DNA of 64,000 bases from an uncultured Oscillospiraceae bacterium (GCA_958448165.1 CAUDCW010000012.1:13862-77861); one strand, 5' to 3'. Shown: positions 40,002 to 49,655, counted from the first letter of the stretch. Made by a program: numbers and translations. The notes: a model not told the origin generated them from the letters alone.

Positions 40002-41075
40002 ATGAGCCAAAAGGCGTATCTGATACTTGAAAACGGCAAAGCCTTTGAGGGCGTTGCTTTCGGCGCCGAAAAAGAGGCTGTCGGAGAGCTTGTTTTTACA
40101 ACCGCTATGACAGGATATCTTGAAACACTAACTGACCCCAGCTATTACGGTCAGGTAGTTATCCAGACATTCCCTTTAATCGGCAACTACGGGGTTATAC
40201 CCTCCGATTTTGAGAGCAAACATCCTGCCCTTAAGGCATATATCGTCAGAAACAGGTGTCAAGAGCCGTCCAACTTCCGTTGCGAGGGTCTGCTTGACAC
40301 TTTTTTAAAGAATGAGGGCATACCAGGTATATACAATCTTGACACAAGAGCGATCACAAGGATTGTGCGTGAATACGGCGTAATGAACTGCAAGGTTACT
40401 TATTCACTCGACAATCTTGAAAAGGACCTTGAAGAAATAAAAAGCTACAGAGTAACAAATGCCGTTTCTTCTGTTACCCCGGGCGAAAGAGAAGAGCTTA
40501 AGGCAGATAACCCGAAGCACAATGTTGTTTTGTGGGACTTCGGCGCAAAGGGCAACATCGCAAGAGAGCTTGTAAAGAGAGGCTGCAATGTTACAATCGT
40601 TCCTGCCGGCACAACGGCTGACGAAATCCTCGCACTTGACCCGGAAGGCATAATGCTTTCAAACGGACCGGGAGATCCGCAGGAGAACACCGAAATAATA
40701 ACAGAGCTTAAAAAACTCTGCGAGAAAAAGCTGCCGACCTTCGGCATCTGCCTCGGACATCAGCTTCTGGCTATGTCGCAGGGTGCAAAAACACACAAGC
40801 TCAAGTACGGACACAGAGGTGCAAACCAGCCTGCAACCGAGGTTGAAACAGGCAGAGTTTATATCACAAGCCAGAACCACGGCTATGCTGTAATGAGCGA
40901 TACTCTTCCCGAAAACGCTGTCGAGAGCTTTAAAAACGGCAACGACGGAACCTGTGAGGGTGTAAGCTACACGGATATGCCGGCGTTCTCGGTGCAGTTC
41001 CACCCCGAGGCTTGCGGCGGTCCTCTTGACACTGCGTTCCTGTTTGATAAGTTCATTTCAATGATGGAGAAATAA
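40002..41075 (+). CDS. carA: Carbamoyl-phosphate synthase small subunit
   Basis: A 357-residue glutamine amidotransferase subunit. It releases ammonia from glutamine and passes it to CarB for carbamoyl phosphate, used for pyrimidines and arginine. The N-terminal small-subunit domain has LENGKAFEGVAFG and FTTAMTGYLETLTDPSY. The class I amidotransferase triad Cys is in FGICLGHQLLAMSQGA, and the His/Glu pair is near VQFHPEACGGP. The ATG at 40002 has GAAAGGA upstream. It is followed after 66 bases by the carB-dapF gene. Confidence 0.95.
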   Translation: MSQKAYLILENGKAFEGVAFGAEKEAVGELVFTTAMTGYLETLTDPSYYGQVVIQTFPLIGNYGVIPSDFESKHPALKAYIVRNRCQEPSNFRCEGLLDTFLKNEGIPGIYNLDTRAITRIVREYGVMNCKVTYSLDNLEKDLEEIKSYRVTNAVSSVTPGEREELKADNPKHNVVLWDFGAKGNIARELVKRGCNVTIVPAGTTADEILALDPEGIMLSNGPGDPQENTEIITELKKLCEKKLPTFGICLGHQLLAMSQGAKTHKLKYGHRGANQPATEVETGRVYITSQNHGYAVMSDTLPENAVESFKNGNDGTCEGVSYTDMPAFSVQFHPEACGGPLDTAFLFDKFISMMEK

Positions 41076-41141
41076 TTTTAAGAATTTATTGTAATAAAAC
41101 AAAATAATGATATATTACGTCTTTTGAAAGGAATGTAACAA

Positions 41142-44100
41142 ATGCCACTTAATAAGGATATAAAACGTGTAATGGTAATCGGCTCGGGTCCTATTGTTAT
41201 CGGACAAGCTGCCGAATTTGACTATGCAGGAACACAGGCTTGCCGTGCTCTTAAAGAAGAGGGGCTTGAGGTAATTCTTATCAACTCAAACCCGGCTACA
41301 ATAATGACAGACAACGCAATGGCTGACAAGATTTATATTGAACCGCTGAATCTTGAAACCGTTAAAAGAATTATAAAGAAAGAAAAGCCCGACAGCCTTC
41401 TCTCAACTCTCGGCGGTCAGACAGGTCTTACTCTTTCAATGCAGCTTGCAAAGGAAGGCTTCCTTGAGAAGGAGGGAGTTCGCCTGCTCGGTGCAAACCC
41501 CGAAACAATTGATAAGGCAGAGGACAGGCAGATGTTCAAGGACACAATGGAGTCCATCGGTCAGCCTGTTATCCCGTCAAAGGTTGTCAACGACGTTGAG
41601 AGCGCAGTTGAATTTGCAAATGAAATCGGCTATCCGGTTATCATCCGTCCTGCATTCACACTCGGCGGTACAGGTGGCGGTATTGTAAACAACGAGAAGG
41701 AGCTTCGCGAAATCACAGCAAACGGTCTGGAGCTTTCGCCTATTACTCAGGTGCTTGTTGAAAGATGCATCGCAGGCTGGAAGGAAATTGAATTTGAGGT
41801 TATGCGTGACAGCAAGGGCAACGTAATCACCGTCTGCTCAATGGAGAACTTTGACCCGGTCGGTGTTCACACGGGCGACAGTATCGTTATCGCTCCTACA
41901 GTTACTCTCTCAGACAAAGAATATCAGATGCTCAGAAGCGCATCTCTTGATATTATCTCTGCTCTTGGCGTAGAGGGCGGCTGTAACTGCCAGTTTGCTC
42001 TCAATCCCGAAAGCTTTGAGTACGCCGTAATCGAGGTAAATCCGAGAGTTTCACGTTCCTCGGCTCTTGCTTCAAAGGCTACGGGTTATCCGATTGCAAA
42101 GGTTTCGGCTAAAATCGCAATCGGCTACACTCTTGATGAAATCAAAAACGCCGTTACCGGTTCAACCTACGCTTGCTTTGAGCCTGCGCTCGACTATGTT
42201 GTTGTAAAGTTTCCGAAATGGCCTTTCGATAAATTTGTATATGCCAAGAGAACGCTCGGCACTCAGATGAAGGCGACAGGCGAGGTTATGTCAATCGCTC
42301 CGACCTTTGAACAGGCGATAATGAAGGCTGTAAGAGGTGCTGAAATTTCTCTTAAAACACTGGACCACGAGAAGTTCGTGAATATGTCGGTTCAGAACCT
42401 CAGAAAGCGCCTTGAAATCTGTGACGATGAAAGACTTTTCTGTGTGTTCTCGGCACTTAAAAAGGGAATAACCGTCGATGAAATCCACAAAATTACTATG
42501 ATTGACGAGTGGTTCCTATATAAGCTTTTAAATATAATCAACCTTGAAAACGAGCTTGCAAAGGGCGGGCTTACAGATGAGCTTTATATGCAGGCAAAGC
42601 ATATGGGCTTCCTTGATGAATCAATAAAGAAGATAAGCGGATGCGAAATTAAAAACCCTGCACTGCCTGTATATAAAATGGTTGACACCTGTGCCGCTGA
42701 ATTCAAGGCTGAAACGCCTTACTTCTATTCAACCTTTGACAGCGAGAACGAAGCCGCAGAGTTTATCGAGGAAACAAACGACGGCAAAAAGACAATTATC
42801 GTTTTCGGCTCAGGCCCTATCAGAATCGGTCAGGGTATCGAATTTGACTATGCGTCCGTTCACTGCGTATGGGCGCTCAAGCAGGCAGGCTTTGACGTTG
42901 TAATCGTCAACAACAACCCCGAAACCGTTTCAACCGACTTCGACACAGCCGACAGGCTTTACTTTGAGCCGCTCACAAATGAGGACGTTATGGGCGTTAT
43001 CAACACCGAAAAGCCTTACGGCGTTGTAGTTGCTTTCGGCGGTCAGACCGCTATCAAGCTGACAAGCTATTTAAGCGAGCAGGGCGTGAATATTCTCGGA
43101 ACCTCGGCAGACAGCATTGATATGGCGGAGGACAGAGAGCGTTTTGATGAGCTTCTTGAAAAGCACCACATCAAGCGCCCTCAGGGTGTAACGGTTATGA
43201 CAACCGAGGAAGCTCTTGACGTTGCCGATGAAATCGGATATCCTGTGCTTATGCGTCCGTCTTATGTTCTCGGCGGACAGAATATGATTATCGCCTACAA
43301 CAGCGATGACATAATTGAATATATGGCTATTATTCTTTCACAGAATATAGAAAACCCGATTCTCATTGATAAGTACCTTATGGGTACAGAGATAGAGGTT
43401 GACGCTATCTGTGACGGCGAGGATATTCTTATTCCGGGTATTATGGAGCATATTGAGAGAGCCGGCGTTCACTCGGGCGACTCGATTGCGGTTTATCCTG
43501 CATGGAATATCAGCGACGAAATGACACAGCGCATTATAAAAAGCTCAAGGGATCTGGCACTTTCACTTAACACAAAGGGTCTTGTGAATATCCAGTATCT
43601 TATCTATAAGGGCGACCTTTATGTTATCGAGGTTAACCCGCGTTCCTCAAGAACGATCCCGTATATCAGCAAGGTAACGGGTGTTCCTATGGTTGATCTG
43701 GCTACAAAGGCTATGCTTGGCGAGAAGCTCAAGGATATGGGTTACGGTACGGGACTTTACAAAAAATCGCCATATATTGCGGTAAAGGTTCCTGTGTTCT
43801 CGTTTGAAAAGCTTATCAATGTTGACAACCACTTAGGACCTGAGATGAAGTCAACAGGCGAGGTTCTCGGTGTAGCAGGAACGCTTGAGGAGGCTCTTTA
43901 CAAGGGCCTTACGGGAGCAGGCTACAAGATGACTAAATCGGGCGGAGTGCTTATAACGGTAAGAAATTCCGACAAGAGCGAAATCGGCGACCTCGCCAAA
44001 AAGTATCAGGAGCTTGGCTTTGAGCTTTACGCAACAAAGGGTACAGCTGAGGTGCTGAAAAGCTACGGCATAAAGGCACATAAGGTAGATAAAATCCACG

Positions 44101-45188
44101 AGGCTGAGGAAAACACACTCACGCTCATTGAAAGCGGAAAGATAAGCTATGTTATCTCGACCTCGTCAAAGGGTAGAATTCCGTCGCGCGACAGTGTTAA
44201 GATCCGCCGCAAGACGGTTGAGAGAAATATTCCGTGTCTTACCTCTCTTGACACGGCAAACGCACTTGCAGAGTGCTTAAAGAGCAGATATTCACCCAGC
44301 AACACAGAGCTTGTTGACATTAACCATATGAGGAGAGAAAAAGTGAAGTACAATTTTACAAAGATGCACGGCTGCGGCAATGACTACATCTATTTCAACT
44401 GCTTTGACGAAATGATAAACAACCCCGAGGGGCTTAGCGTAAGACTTTCTGACAGACGCTACGGCATCGGCGGCGACGGTATAATTCTTATCTGCAGATC
44501 TGACGTTGCAGACGCAAAGATGAGAATGTTCAACCTTGACGGTTCAGAGGGCAAAATGTGCGGTAACGGTGTTCGTTGTGTCGGCAAGTTCCTTTATGAC
44601 CACAATCTTGTTGATACAAGCAAGGACACCGTGTCTGTTGAAACCTTGAGCGGTATAAAGACGCTCACGGTTTACAAGCAGGACAACGAGGTAAAGAGCC
44701 TGCGTGTTGATATGGGCAAGGCGGAGCTTGACCCGAAGAATATCCCTGTTGCGATGGATATGGACAAGATTGTAAACGAGCCTGTTACTATTGACGGCAA
44801 GGACTACAACATCACCTGCGTATCAATGGGCAACCCGCACTGTGTAGTGTTTATGGATGATATAGATAATCTCGATATTGAAAAGGTCGGACCGAAGTTT
44901 GAGTTTGACCCGCTTTTCCCGGAAAGAGTAAACACAGAATTTGTAAGCGTTATCGACGACCACACAATCAGAATGAGAGTGTGGGAGAGAGGCAGCGGCG
45001 AAACATGGGCTTGCGGCACAGGTGCTTGTGCTGTTGCTGTTGCGGCTGTTGAAAACGGCTTCTGCCCGAAGGGTGAGGACATCACCATTAAGCTCAAGGG
45101 CGGCGACCTTGTTATCAACTACACTGACGAAACAGTATTTATGACCGGTGCAGCCGAGCGTGTGTTCGACGGTACAATCGAGCTTTAA
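41142..45188 (+). CDS. carB-dapF: Fused carbamoyl-phosphate synthase large subunit - diaminopimelate epimerase
   Basis: One uninterrupted frame of 1348 codons. Residues 1 to about 1062 are a full CarB: two ATP-grasp synthetase halves (AVIEVNPRVSRSSALASKATG; VIEVNPRSSRTIPYISKVTG, each shown in part) and the C-terminal MGS-like allosteric domain. From about residue 1068 a full ~281-residue DapF follows, starting YNFTKMHGCGNDYIYF, with both catalytic cysteines (GKMCGNGVRC and ETWACGTGACA). DapF interconverts LL- and meso-diaminopimelate. AGGAG at 44331-44335 and GTG at 44343 would allow separate DapF translation. CarB normally ends near this point, so loss of the carB stop probably joined two adjacent genes. 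Confidence 0.93.
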   Translation: MPLNKDIKRVMVIGSGPIVIGQAAEFDYAGTQACRALKEEGLEVILINSNPATIMTDNAMADKIYIEPLNLETVKRIIKKEKPDSLLSTLGGQTGLTLSMQLAKEGFLEKEGVRLLGANPETIDKAEDRQMFKDTMESIGQPVIPSKVVNDVESAVEFANEIGYPVIIRPAFTLGGTGGGIVNNEKELREITANGLELSPITQVLVERCIAGWKEIEFEVMRDSKGNVITVCSMENFDPVGVHTGDSIVIAPTVTLSDKEYQMLRSASLDIISALGVEGGCNCQFALNPESFEYAVIEVNPRVSRSSALASKATGYPIAKVSAKIAIGYTLDEIKNAVTGSTYACFEPALDYVVVKFPKWPFDKFVYAKRTLGTQMKATGEVMSIAPTFEQAIMKAVRGAEISLKTLDHEKFVNMSVQNLRKRLEICDDERLFCVFSALKKGITVDEIHKITMIDEWFLYKLLNIINLENELAKGGLTDELYMQAKHMGFLDESIKKISGCEIKNPALPVYKMVDTCAAEFKAETPYFYSTFDSENEAAEFIEETNDGKKTIIVFGSGPIRIGQGIEFDYASVHCVWALKQAGFDVVIVNNNPETVSTDFDTADRLYFEPLTNEDVMGVINTEKPYGVVVAFGGQTAIKLTSYLSEQGVNILGTSADSIDMAEDRERFDELLEKHHIKRPQGVTVMTTEEALDVADEIGYPVLMRPSYVLGGQNMIIAYNSDDIIEYMAIILSQNIENPILIDKYLMGTEIEVDAICDGEDILIPGIMEHIERAGVHSGDSIAVYPAWNISDEMTQRIIKSSRDLALSLNTKGLVNIQYLIYKGDLYVIEVNPRSSRTIPYISKVTGVPMVDLATKAMLGEKLKDMGYGTGLYKKSPYIAVKVPVFSFEKLINVDNHLGPEMKSTGEVLGVAGTLEEALYKGLTGAGYKMTKSGGVLITVRNSDKSEIGDLAKKYQELGFELYATKGTAEVLKSYGIKAHKVDKIHEAEENTLTLIESGKISYVISTSSKGRIPSRDSVKIRRKTVERNIPCLTSLDTANALAECLKSRYSPSNTELVDINHMRREKVKYNFTKMHGCGNDYIYFNCFDEMINNPEGLSVRLSDRRYGIGGDGIILICRSDVADAKMRMFNLDGSEGKMCGNGVRCVGKFLYDHNLVDTSKDTVSVETLSGIKTLTVYKQDNEVKSLRVDMGKAELDPKNIPVAMDMDKIVNEPVTIDGKDYNITCVSMGNPHCVVFMDDIDNLDIEKVGPKFEFDPLFPERVNTEFVSVIDDHTIRMRVWERGSGETWACGTGACAVAVAAVENGFCPKGEDITIKLKGGDLVINYTDETVFMTGAAERVFDGTIEL

Positions 45189-45203
45189 GGAAACAATTCA
45201 TAT

Positions 45204-45229
45204 GTGCCGCCCGTACAAATCGGCGGCAC
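45204..45229 (+). promoter_or_regulatory. GC-rich hairpin between carB-dapF and pyrG
   Basis: GTGCCGCC (45204-45211) pairs perfectly with GGCGGCAC (45222-45229) around a 10-base loop. There is no T-run, so it is not an ordinary terminator; it may protect or process the message or bind a regulator. Confidence 0.5.
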
Positions 45230-45265
45230 GGCTTGATAATACAGAAAGAAAGGAAAGTTTGAGGA

Positions 45266-46870
45266 ATGACTAAATATATATTTGTAACAGGCGGCGTTGT
45301 GTCGGGTCTTGGCAAAGGAATTACAGCCGCTTCACTCGGACGTCTTTTGAAGGCGAGAGGCTATAAAATAGCTGCTCAGAAGCTTGACCCGTATATCAAT
45401 GTTGACCCCGGTACAATGAGTCCGTTCCAGCACGGCGAGGTTTATGTTACGGAGGACGGAGCCGAAACCGACCTCGACCTCGGTCACTATGAGCGTTTTA
45501 TTGACGAAAATCTCAACAAATATTCAAACCTCACAACAGGCAAGGTTTACTCAAATGTTCTTGAAAAGGAAAGAGCAGGCGAATATCTCGGCGAAACGGT
45601 TCAGGTAATTCCCCATATCACAAACGAAATAAAGAACTTTATATTCAACGTAGGCAAAAAATCTAACGCCGATATAGTTATTACAGAAATCGGCGGCACA
45701 GTCGGCGATATTGAAAGCCAGCCATTCTTAGAGGCTATCCGTCAGGTGTCACTTGAGGTCGGTCAGGAAAACTGCATTTTCGTTCACGTTACTCTTGTAC
45801 CGTATATCAAAGGCTCTGAGGAGCACAAGTCAAAGCCGACTCAGCACTCGGTCAAGGAACTTCGCTCTCTCGGCATTAATCCCGATATCATCGTTCTGCG
45901 CTGTGACGAGCCGCTTGAGGAGAGCATCTTCAAGAAAATCGCTCTTTTCTGCAACGTAAAGCCCGACTGCGTAATAGAGAATATAACTCTTCCGGTGCTT
46001 TATCAGGCTCCGCTTATGCTTGAAAAAAATCATTTCTCAGACATTGTGTGCCGTGAGCTTCACCTTGACAGCAAGCCGGGAGATATGTCAGAGTGGCTTG
46101 AAATGCTCGACAGAATCGAGTCGAGAAACAAAGAGGTTAAAATTGCGCTTGTCGGCAAGTATGTTCAGCTTCACGACGCTTATCTGTCGGTTGCCGAGGC
46201 TTTGCACCACGCAGGATATGAAAATGCGGCTCACGTTGAAATCAAGTGGGTTGACGCAGAGCTTGTAACTGCATACACTGTTGAAGATTTGCTCGGCGAC
46301 TGCGACGGAATTCTCGTTCCCGGCGGCTTTGGCGACAGAGGCGTTGACGGCAAAATCACCGCCGCAAAATATGCAAGAGAAAAGGACATTCCGTATCTCG
46401 GCATTTGCCTTGGTATGCAGACTGCGGTTATTGAATTTGCAAGAGATGTTCTTAAATATGAGGACGCAAACAGCGGTGAGTTCAACCCGAAGAGTGAAAA
46501 CAAGGTAATCGACCTTATGCCAGACCAGCTCGGCGTTGTAGATATGGGCGGCACAATGCGTCTTGGCGCTTATCCGTGTAAGATAAAGGCAGGCAGTAAG
46601 ATGTCGCAGGCTTACGGCAAGAGCGAAATTGCCGAGCGTCACCGCCACCGTTATGAGTTCAACAACGAGTACCGTGACGAATTTGAGCAGAACGGTATGC
46701 TGGTAACGGGTACATCGCCCAACGGTATGCTTGTTGAGGCTGTAGAAATCCCGTCAAACCGCTTCTTTATCGGCGTTCAGTATCATCCTGAATTCAAGAG
46801 CAGACCGAACCACGCACATCCGTTGTTCAGGGAGTTTATCAAAGCGTCGTTAGAGAACGAGGAAAGATAA
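45266..46870 (+). CDS. pyrG: CTP synthase
   Basis: A 534-residue enzyme making CTP from UTP, ATP and glutamine. The N-terminal synthetase domain starts KYIFVTGGVVSGLGKGITAAS and has QKLDPYINVDPGTMSPFQHGE. The C-terminal amidotransferase has VPGGFGDRG, the nucleophile Cys in GICLGMQ, and the His/Glu in GVQYHPEF. It follows carAB, consistent with pyrimidine supply. GAAAGGAAAG precedes the ATG. Confidence 0.97.
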   Translation: MTKYIFVTGGVVSGLGKGITAASLGRLLKARGYKIAAQKLDPYINVDPGTMSPFQHGEVYVTEDGAETDLDLGHYERFIDENLNKYSNLTTGKVYSNVLEKERAGEYLGETVQVIPHITNEIKNFIFNVGKKSNADIVITEIGGTVGDIESQPFLEAIRQVSLEVGQENCIFVHVTLVPYIKGSEEHKSKPTQHSVKELRSLGINPDIIVLRCDEPLEESIFKKIALFCNVKPDCVIENITLPVLYQAPLMLEKNHFSDIVCRELHLDSKPGDMSEWLEMLDRIESRNKEVKIALVGKYVQLHDAYLSVAEALHHAGYENAAHVEIKWVDAELVTAYTVEDLLGDCDGILVPGGFGDRGVDGKITAAKYAREKDIPYLGICLGMQTAVIEFARDVLKYEDANSGEFNPKSENKVIDLMPDQLGVVDMGGTMRLGAYPCKIKAGSKMSQAYGKSEIAERHRHRYEFNNEYRDEFEQNGMLVTGTSPNGMLVEAVEIPSNRFFIGVQYHPEFKSRPNHAHPLFREFIKASLENEER

Positions 46871-46896
46871 TTTGATAAAAGAAAGGGAGAAATAAT

Positions 46897-48108
46897 ATGC
46901 CGTACATTAACGAAAACTTTTTAAAGCTTGAGAAAAACTATCTTTTCATCAACATTGCGAAAAAGATTAACGAGTTTATCGCAAACAACCCCGATAAAAA
47001 GGATAACATCATAAGAATGGGTATCGGCGACGTTACTCTTCCGCTGGCTCCGTGTGTTGTTGAGGCTGTCAAAAAAGGCGTAGAAGAGATGGGCGTTAAG
47101 GAAACCTTTAAGGGCTATGAGGACAGCGGCACAGGCTATGACTTCCTGAAAGAGGCTGTTTCAAACTATTACAAGAGCTTTGGCGTTGACGTTCCTGCCG
47201 ATGATATCAGAATCAGCGACGGCGCAAAGTCAGACTGCGGCAACATTGTTGATATTTTCAGCGACAAAAACACGGTTCTTATCTCCGACCCGGCATACCC
47301 TGTTTATGTTGACTCAAACCTTATGAGCGGCAGAGAGGTAATCTACATCGACTCAACTCAGGAAAACGGCTTTAATGCCGTACCCGACCCAAGCATTCAC
47401 GCTGATTTAATCTACCTTTGCTCACCGAACAACCCGACAGGCGCAGCGTTCACAACTGCACAGCTCAAGGCTTGGGTTGATTATGCTCTTGATAATAAGG
47501 CTATAATAATCTATGATGCTGCTTATGAAGCATTTATCACCGAGGAAGATGTTCCGAGAAGTATTTTTGCAATCGAGGGCGCAAAAAAGTGCGCTATCGA
47601 GATCTGCTCGCTCTCAAAGACAGCAGGCTTTACAGGACTTCGCTGCGGCTACACTGTAGTTCCTAAGGAGCTTGAGGTTGTAACCGAGGACGGCACTGTT
47701 GTAAATGTTTCTCAGATTTGGGGCAGAAGACAGGGTTCAAAGTTCAATGGCGTTTCATACCCTGTTCAGTGCGGTGCAGCTGCTGTATTCTCAGAGGAGG
47801 GTCAGAAGCAGTGCGCCGAGAACCTTGAGTATTACAAGGAGAACGCAAGAATTATTGCAAAAACCTTTGACGAGCTCGGCATTTGGTATTCGGGCGGCAA
47901 GAACTCGCCGTACATCTGGCTCAAGTGCCCGAACGGTATGGGTTCGTGGGAGTTCTTCGACTACCTTCTTACCGAGGCAAATGTTGTCGGCACACCGGGC
48001 GCAGGCTTCGGCAAGAACGGCGAGGGTTACTTCAGACTGACCTCCTTCGGCGACCGTGACAAGACAATCGAAGCAATGGCAAGAATAAAGAAGCTTCTCT
48101 CAAAATAA
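46897..48108 (+). CDS. dapL: LL-diaminopimelate aminotransferase
   Basis: A 403-residue fold-type I PLP aminotransferase that converts tetrahydrodipicolinate straight to LL-diaminopimelate, bypassing acylated intermediates. MPYINENFLKLEKNYLF, RMGIGDVTLPLAP and CSPNNPTGAAFT are DapL-type. The PLP lysine is in SLSKTAGFTGLRCGY. Its product is the substrate of DapF, which is encoded in the fusion gene two genes upstream; the pair gives meso-DAP for lysine and peptidoglycan. GAAAGGGAG precedes the ATG. Confidence 0.94.
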   Translation: MPYINENFLKLEKNYLFINIAKKINEFIANNPDKKDNIIRMGIGDVTLPLAPCVVEAVKKGVEEMGVKETFKGYEDSGTGYDFLKEAVSNYYKSFGVDVPADDIRISDGAKSDCGNIVDIFSDKNTVLISDPAYPVYVDSNLMSGREVIYIDSTQENGFNAVPDPSIHADLIYLCSPNNPTGAAFTTAQLKAWVDYALDNKAIIIYDAAYEAFITEEDVPRSIFAIEGAKKCAIEICSLSKTAGFTGLRCGYTVVPKELEVVTEDGTVVNVSQIWGRRQGSKFNGVSYPVQCGAAAVFSEEGQKQCAENLEYYKENARIIAKTFDELGIWYSGGKNSPYIWLKCPNGMGSWEFFDYLLTEANVVGTPGAGFGKNGEGYFRLTSFGDRDKTIEAMARIKKLLSK

Positions 48109-48109
48109 T

Positions 48110-48137
48110 AATAGAGTAACGAGATAGAGTAACGAGA
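48110..48137 (+). repeat. Short direct repeat before the 95-residue gene
   Basis: TAGAGTAACGAGA occurs twice in tandem (13-base unit made of two GAG-led subunits). It belongs in style with the GAGnnnn heptad arrays elsewhere. Confidence 0.5.
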
Positions 48138-48157
48138 ATTAAAAAGGAGGACGAAAA

Positions 48158-48445
48158 ATGGCAAAGCAGAAATCAGCATTTCCGACATATAAGGGCAGAC
48201 CGCTTGTGCGTGTCGGCAATGACCTTTATTACGGAAATATGGACGAAAAATATGTTATTCGCCTTCAGGTTAAAACAACAAAAAAGGTAAACGACCTTGA
48301 CGTTGCCGACAGAGTAACGGTTCAGCTTATGTGCACAGACCCCGATATTCCGCCGAGAAAGCAGGTTGTGAAGTCGAGCGAAAAGCAGGGCTTGTACCTT
48401 GCAATGGACATCGGCGAAATCTGGCTCAACAGGGCGCTTGGCTGA
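48158..48445 (+). CDS. Small conserved-looking protein of unknown function
   Basis: A 95-residue soluble protein beginning MAKQKSAFPTYKGRPLVRVG, with alternating hydrophobic residues suggesting a beta-rich fold (YVIRLQVKTTKKV, VTVQLM) and the end IGEIWLNRALG. An excellent ribosome site (AAAAAGGAGGACG) and a following strong terminator show that it is a real expressed gene. I recognise no family. Position after dapL may mean co-transcription, with the short repeat between them. Confidence 0.75.
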   Translation: MAKQKSAFPTYKGRPLVRVGNDLYYGNMDEKYVIRLQVKTTKKVNDLDVADRVTVQLMCTDPDIPPRKQVVKSSEKQGLYLAMDIGEIWLNRALG

Positions 48446-48473
48446 GCAAAAACAAATACAGGACACTTTTTTG

Positions 48474-48502
48474 AAAACCCCGTGAATTTTCACGGGGTTT
48501 TT
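48474..48502 (+). terminator. Strong intrinsic terminator
   Basis: AAAACCCCGTGAA pairs with TTCACGGGGTTTT, with a T-run following. It is nearly symmetric, so it can act in either direction, and it separates the dapL unit from ddl-murF. Confidence 0.9.
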
Positions 48503-48503
48503 C

Positions 48504-48532
48504 TTGCAAAATAGGCTCTGAGGTAATATAAT
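48504..48532 (+). promoter_or_regulatory. Sigma-A promoter for ddl-murF
   Basis: TTGCAA at 48504-48509, a 17-base spacer and TATAAT at 48527-48532, starting just behind the terminator. The leader to the ddl start codon is about 55 bases. Confidence 0.7.
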
Positions 48533-48592
48533 GTTTATATATTGTCTTTTAATCTGAAAAGTATAGTTTGGAGAGGAGTTTACTGATATATT

Positions 48593-49642
48593 ATGAAAAT
48601 TGTTGTTCTTGCAGGAGGACTCAGCACCGAAAGAGATGTTTCGATAACATCGGGATGTCTTGTGTATGAGGCACTGAGAAAAAAAGGTCATAATGTGGTT
48701 CTGCTTGATGTGTTTATGGGCTATGAGCAGGACGATTGTGATATAGAAAAGCTGTTTGAAAGCAACTACAGATTTACAAGCAATATTCCCATAGGCAATA
48801 CCGTGCCTGATATTGCAAAAATCAAGGCGAGCCGAAAGGATAAGTCAAACCGCTTTCTTGGGCAGAATGTTGAGGAAATATGCAAAAGTGCAGATATAAC
48901 CTTCCTTGCTCTTCACGGCGACGTCGGCGAAAACGGCAAGCTTCAGGCAACGCTTGATTTGCTCGGCATAAAGTACACAGGCTCGGGCAGTCTAGGCAGT
49001 GCCTTGGCGATGGATAAGGGCATTTCAAAGAGCATTTTCCTTTATCACAATGTTCCCACACCGGTCGGCAGTGTGTATTCAAAGGCTGATATGAACAACG
49101 GCAGAGTATCGGAGTGGAACACATTCCCGTGTGTTGTCAAGCCTTGCTCGGGCGGCAGCAGCGTTGGTGTTTCAATCGTCGGCAGCAGTGCCGAATACGA
49201 AGCCGCTATGCACGAGGCGTTTAAGTACGAGGACGAGGTTCTTGTTGAGCAGTTTGTAAAGGGCAGGGAGTTGTCTGTCGGTCTTATTGACGGCAAGGCT
49301 CTGCCGATTATCGAGATTGTGCCGAAGCAGGGCTTTTATGACTATGTCAACAAATATCAGCCGGGCAGCACCGACGAATACTGTCCTGCCGATATCTGCC
49401 CGGAGGTAACGGAAAAAATCCAGCGTGAGGCTGAACACGCATATAAGGTGCTTAAGCTTAACGCTTATGCAAGAATCGACTTTCTTCTTGCCGAGGACGG
49501 CAGCTTTTACTGCCTTGAGGCGAACACTCTGCCGGGTATGACCCCGACAAGCCTTTTGCCGCAGGAGGCGGCGGCAGTCGGCATAGATTACCCCGAACTG
49601 TGCGAAAAGCTTGCACAGCTTTCACTTGAAAAATATAACTGA
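48593..49642 (+). CDS. ddl: D-alanine--D-alanine ligase
   Basis: A 349-residue ATP-grasp ligase. MKIVVLAGGLSTERDVSITSG is the N-terminal substrate region, GVSIVG and KPCSGGSSVGV bind ATP, and EANTLPGMTPTSLLPQ carries magnesium ligands. The omega loop has YDYVNKY, the Tyr/Lys form of normal D-Ala-D-Ala ligases rather than the forms of VanA-type D-Ala-D-Lac ligases. This suggests wild-type, vancomycin-sensitive precursor chemistry. GGAGAGGAG lies rather far (about 14 bases) before the ATG. murF follows within 14 bases. Confidence 0.93.
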   Translation: MKIVVLAGGLSTERDVSITSGCLVYEALRKKGHNVVLLDVFMGYEQDDCDIEKLFESNYRFTSNIPIGNTVPDIAKIKASRKDKSNRFLGQNVEEICKSADITFLALHGDVGENGKLQATLDLLGIKYTGSGSLGSALAMDKGISKSIFLYHNVPTPVGSVYSKADMNNGRVSEWNTFPCVVKPCSGGSSVGVSIVGSSAEYEAAMHEAFKYEDEVLVEQFVKGRELSVGLIDGKALPIIEIVPKQGFYDYVNKYQPGSTDEYCPADICPEVTEKIQREAEHAYKVLKLNAYARIDFLLAEDGSFYCLEANTLPGMTPTSLLPQEAAAVGIDYPELCEKLAQLSLEKYN

Positions 49643-49655
49643 TTGGAATGAAGCT

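Noticed and set aside
48593..49642. Vancomycin-resistance type ligase
   Set aside because: The omega loop YDYVNKY is the normal D-Ala-D-Ala form, and no vanH/vanX-like genes are near.
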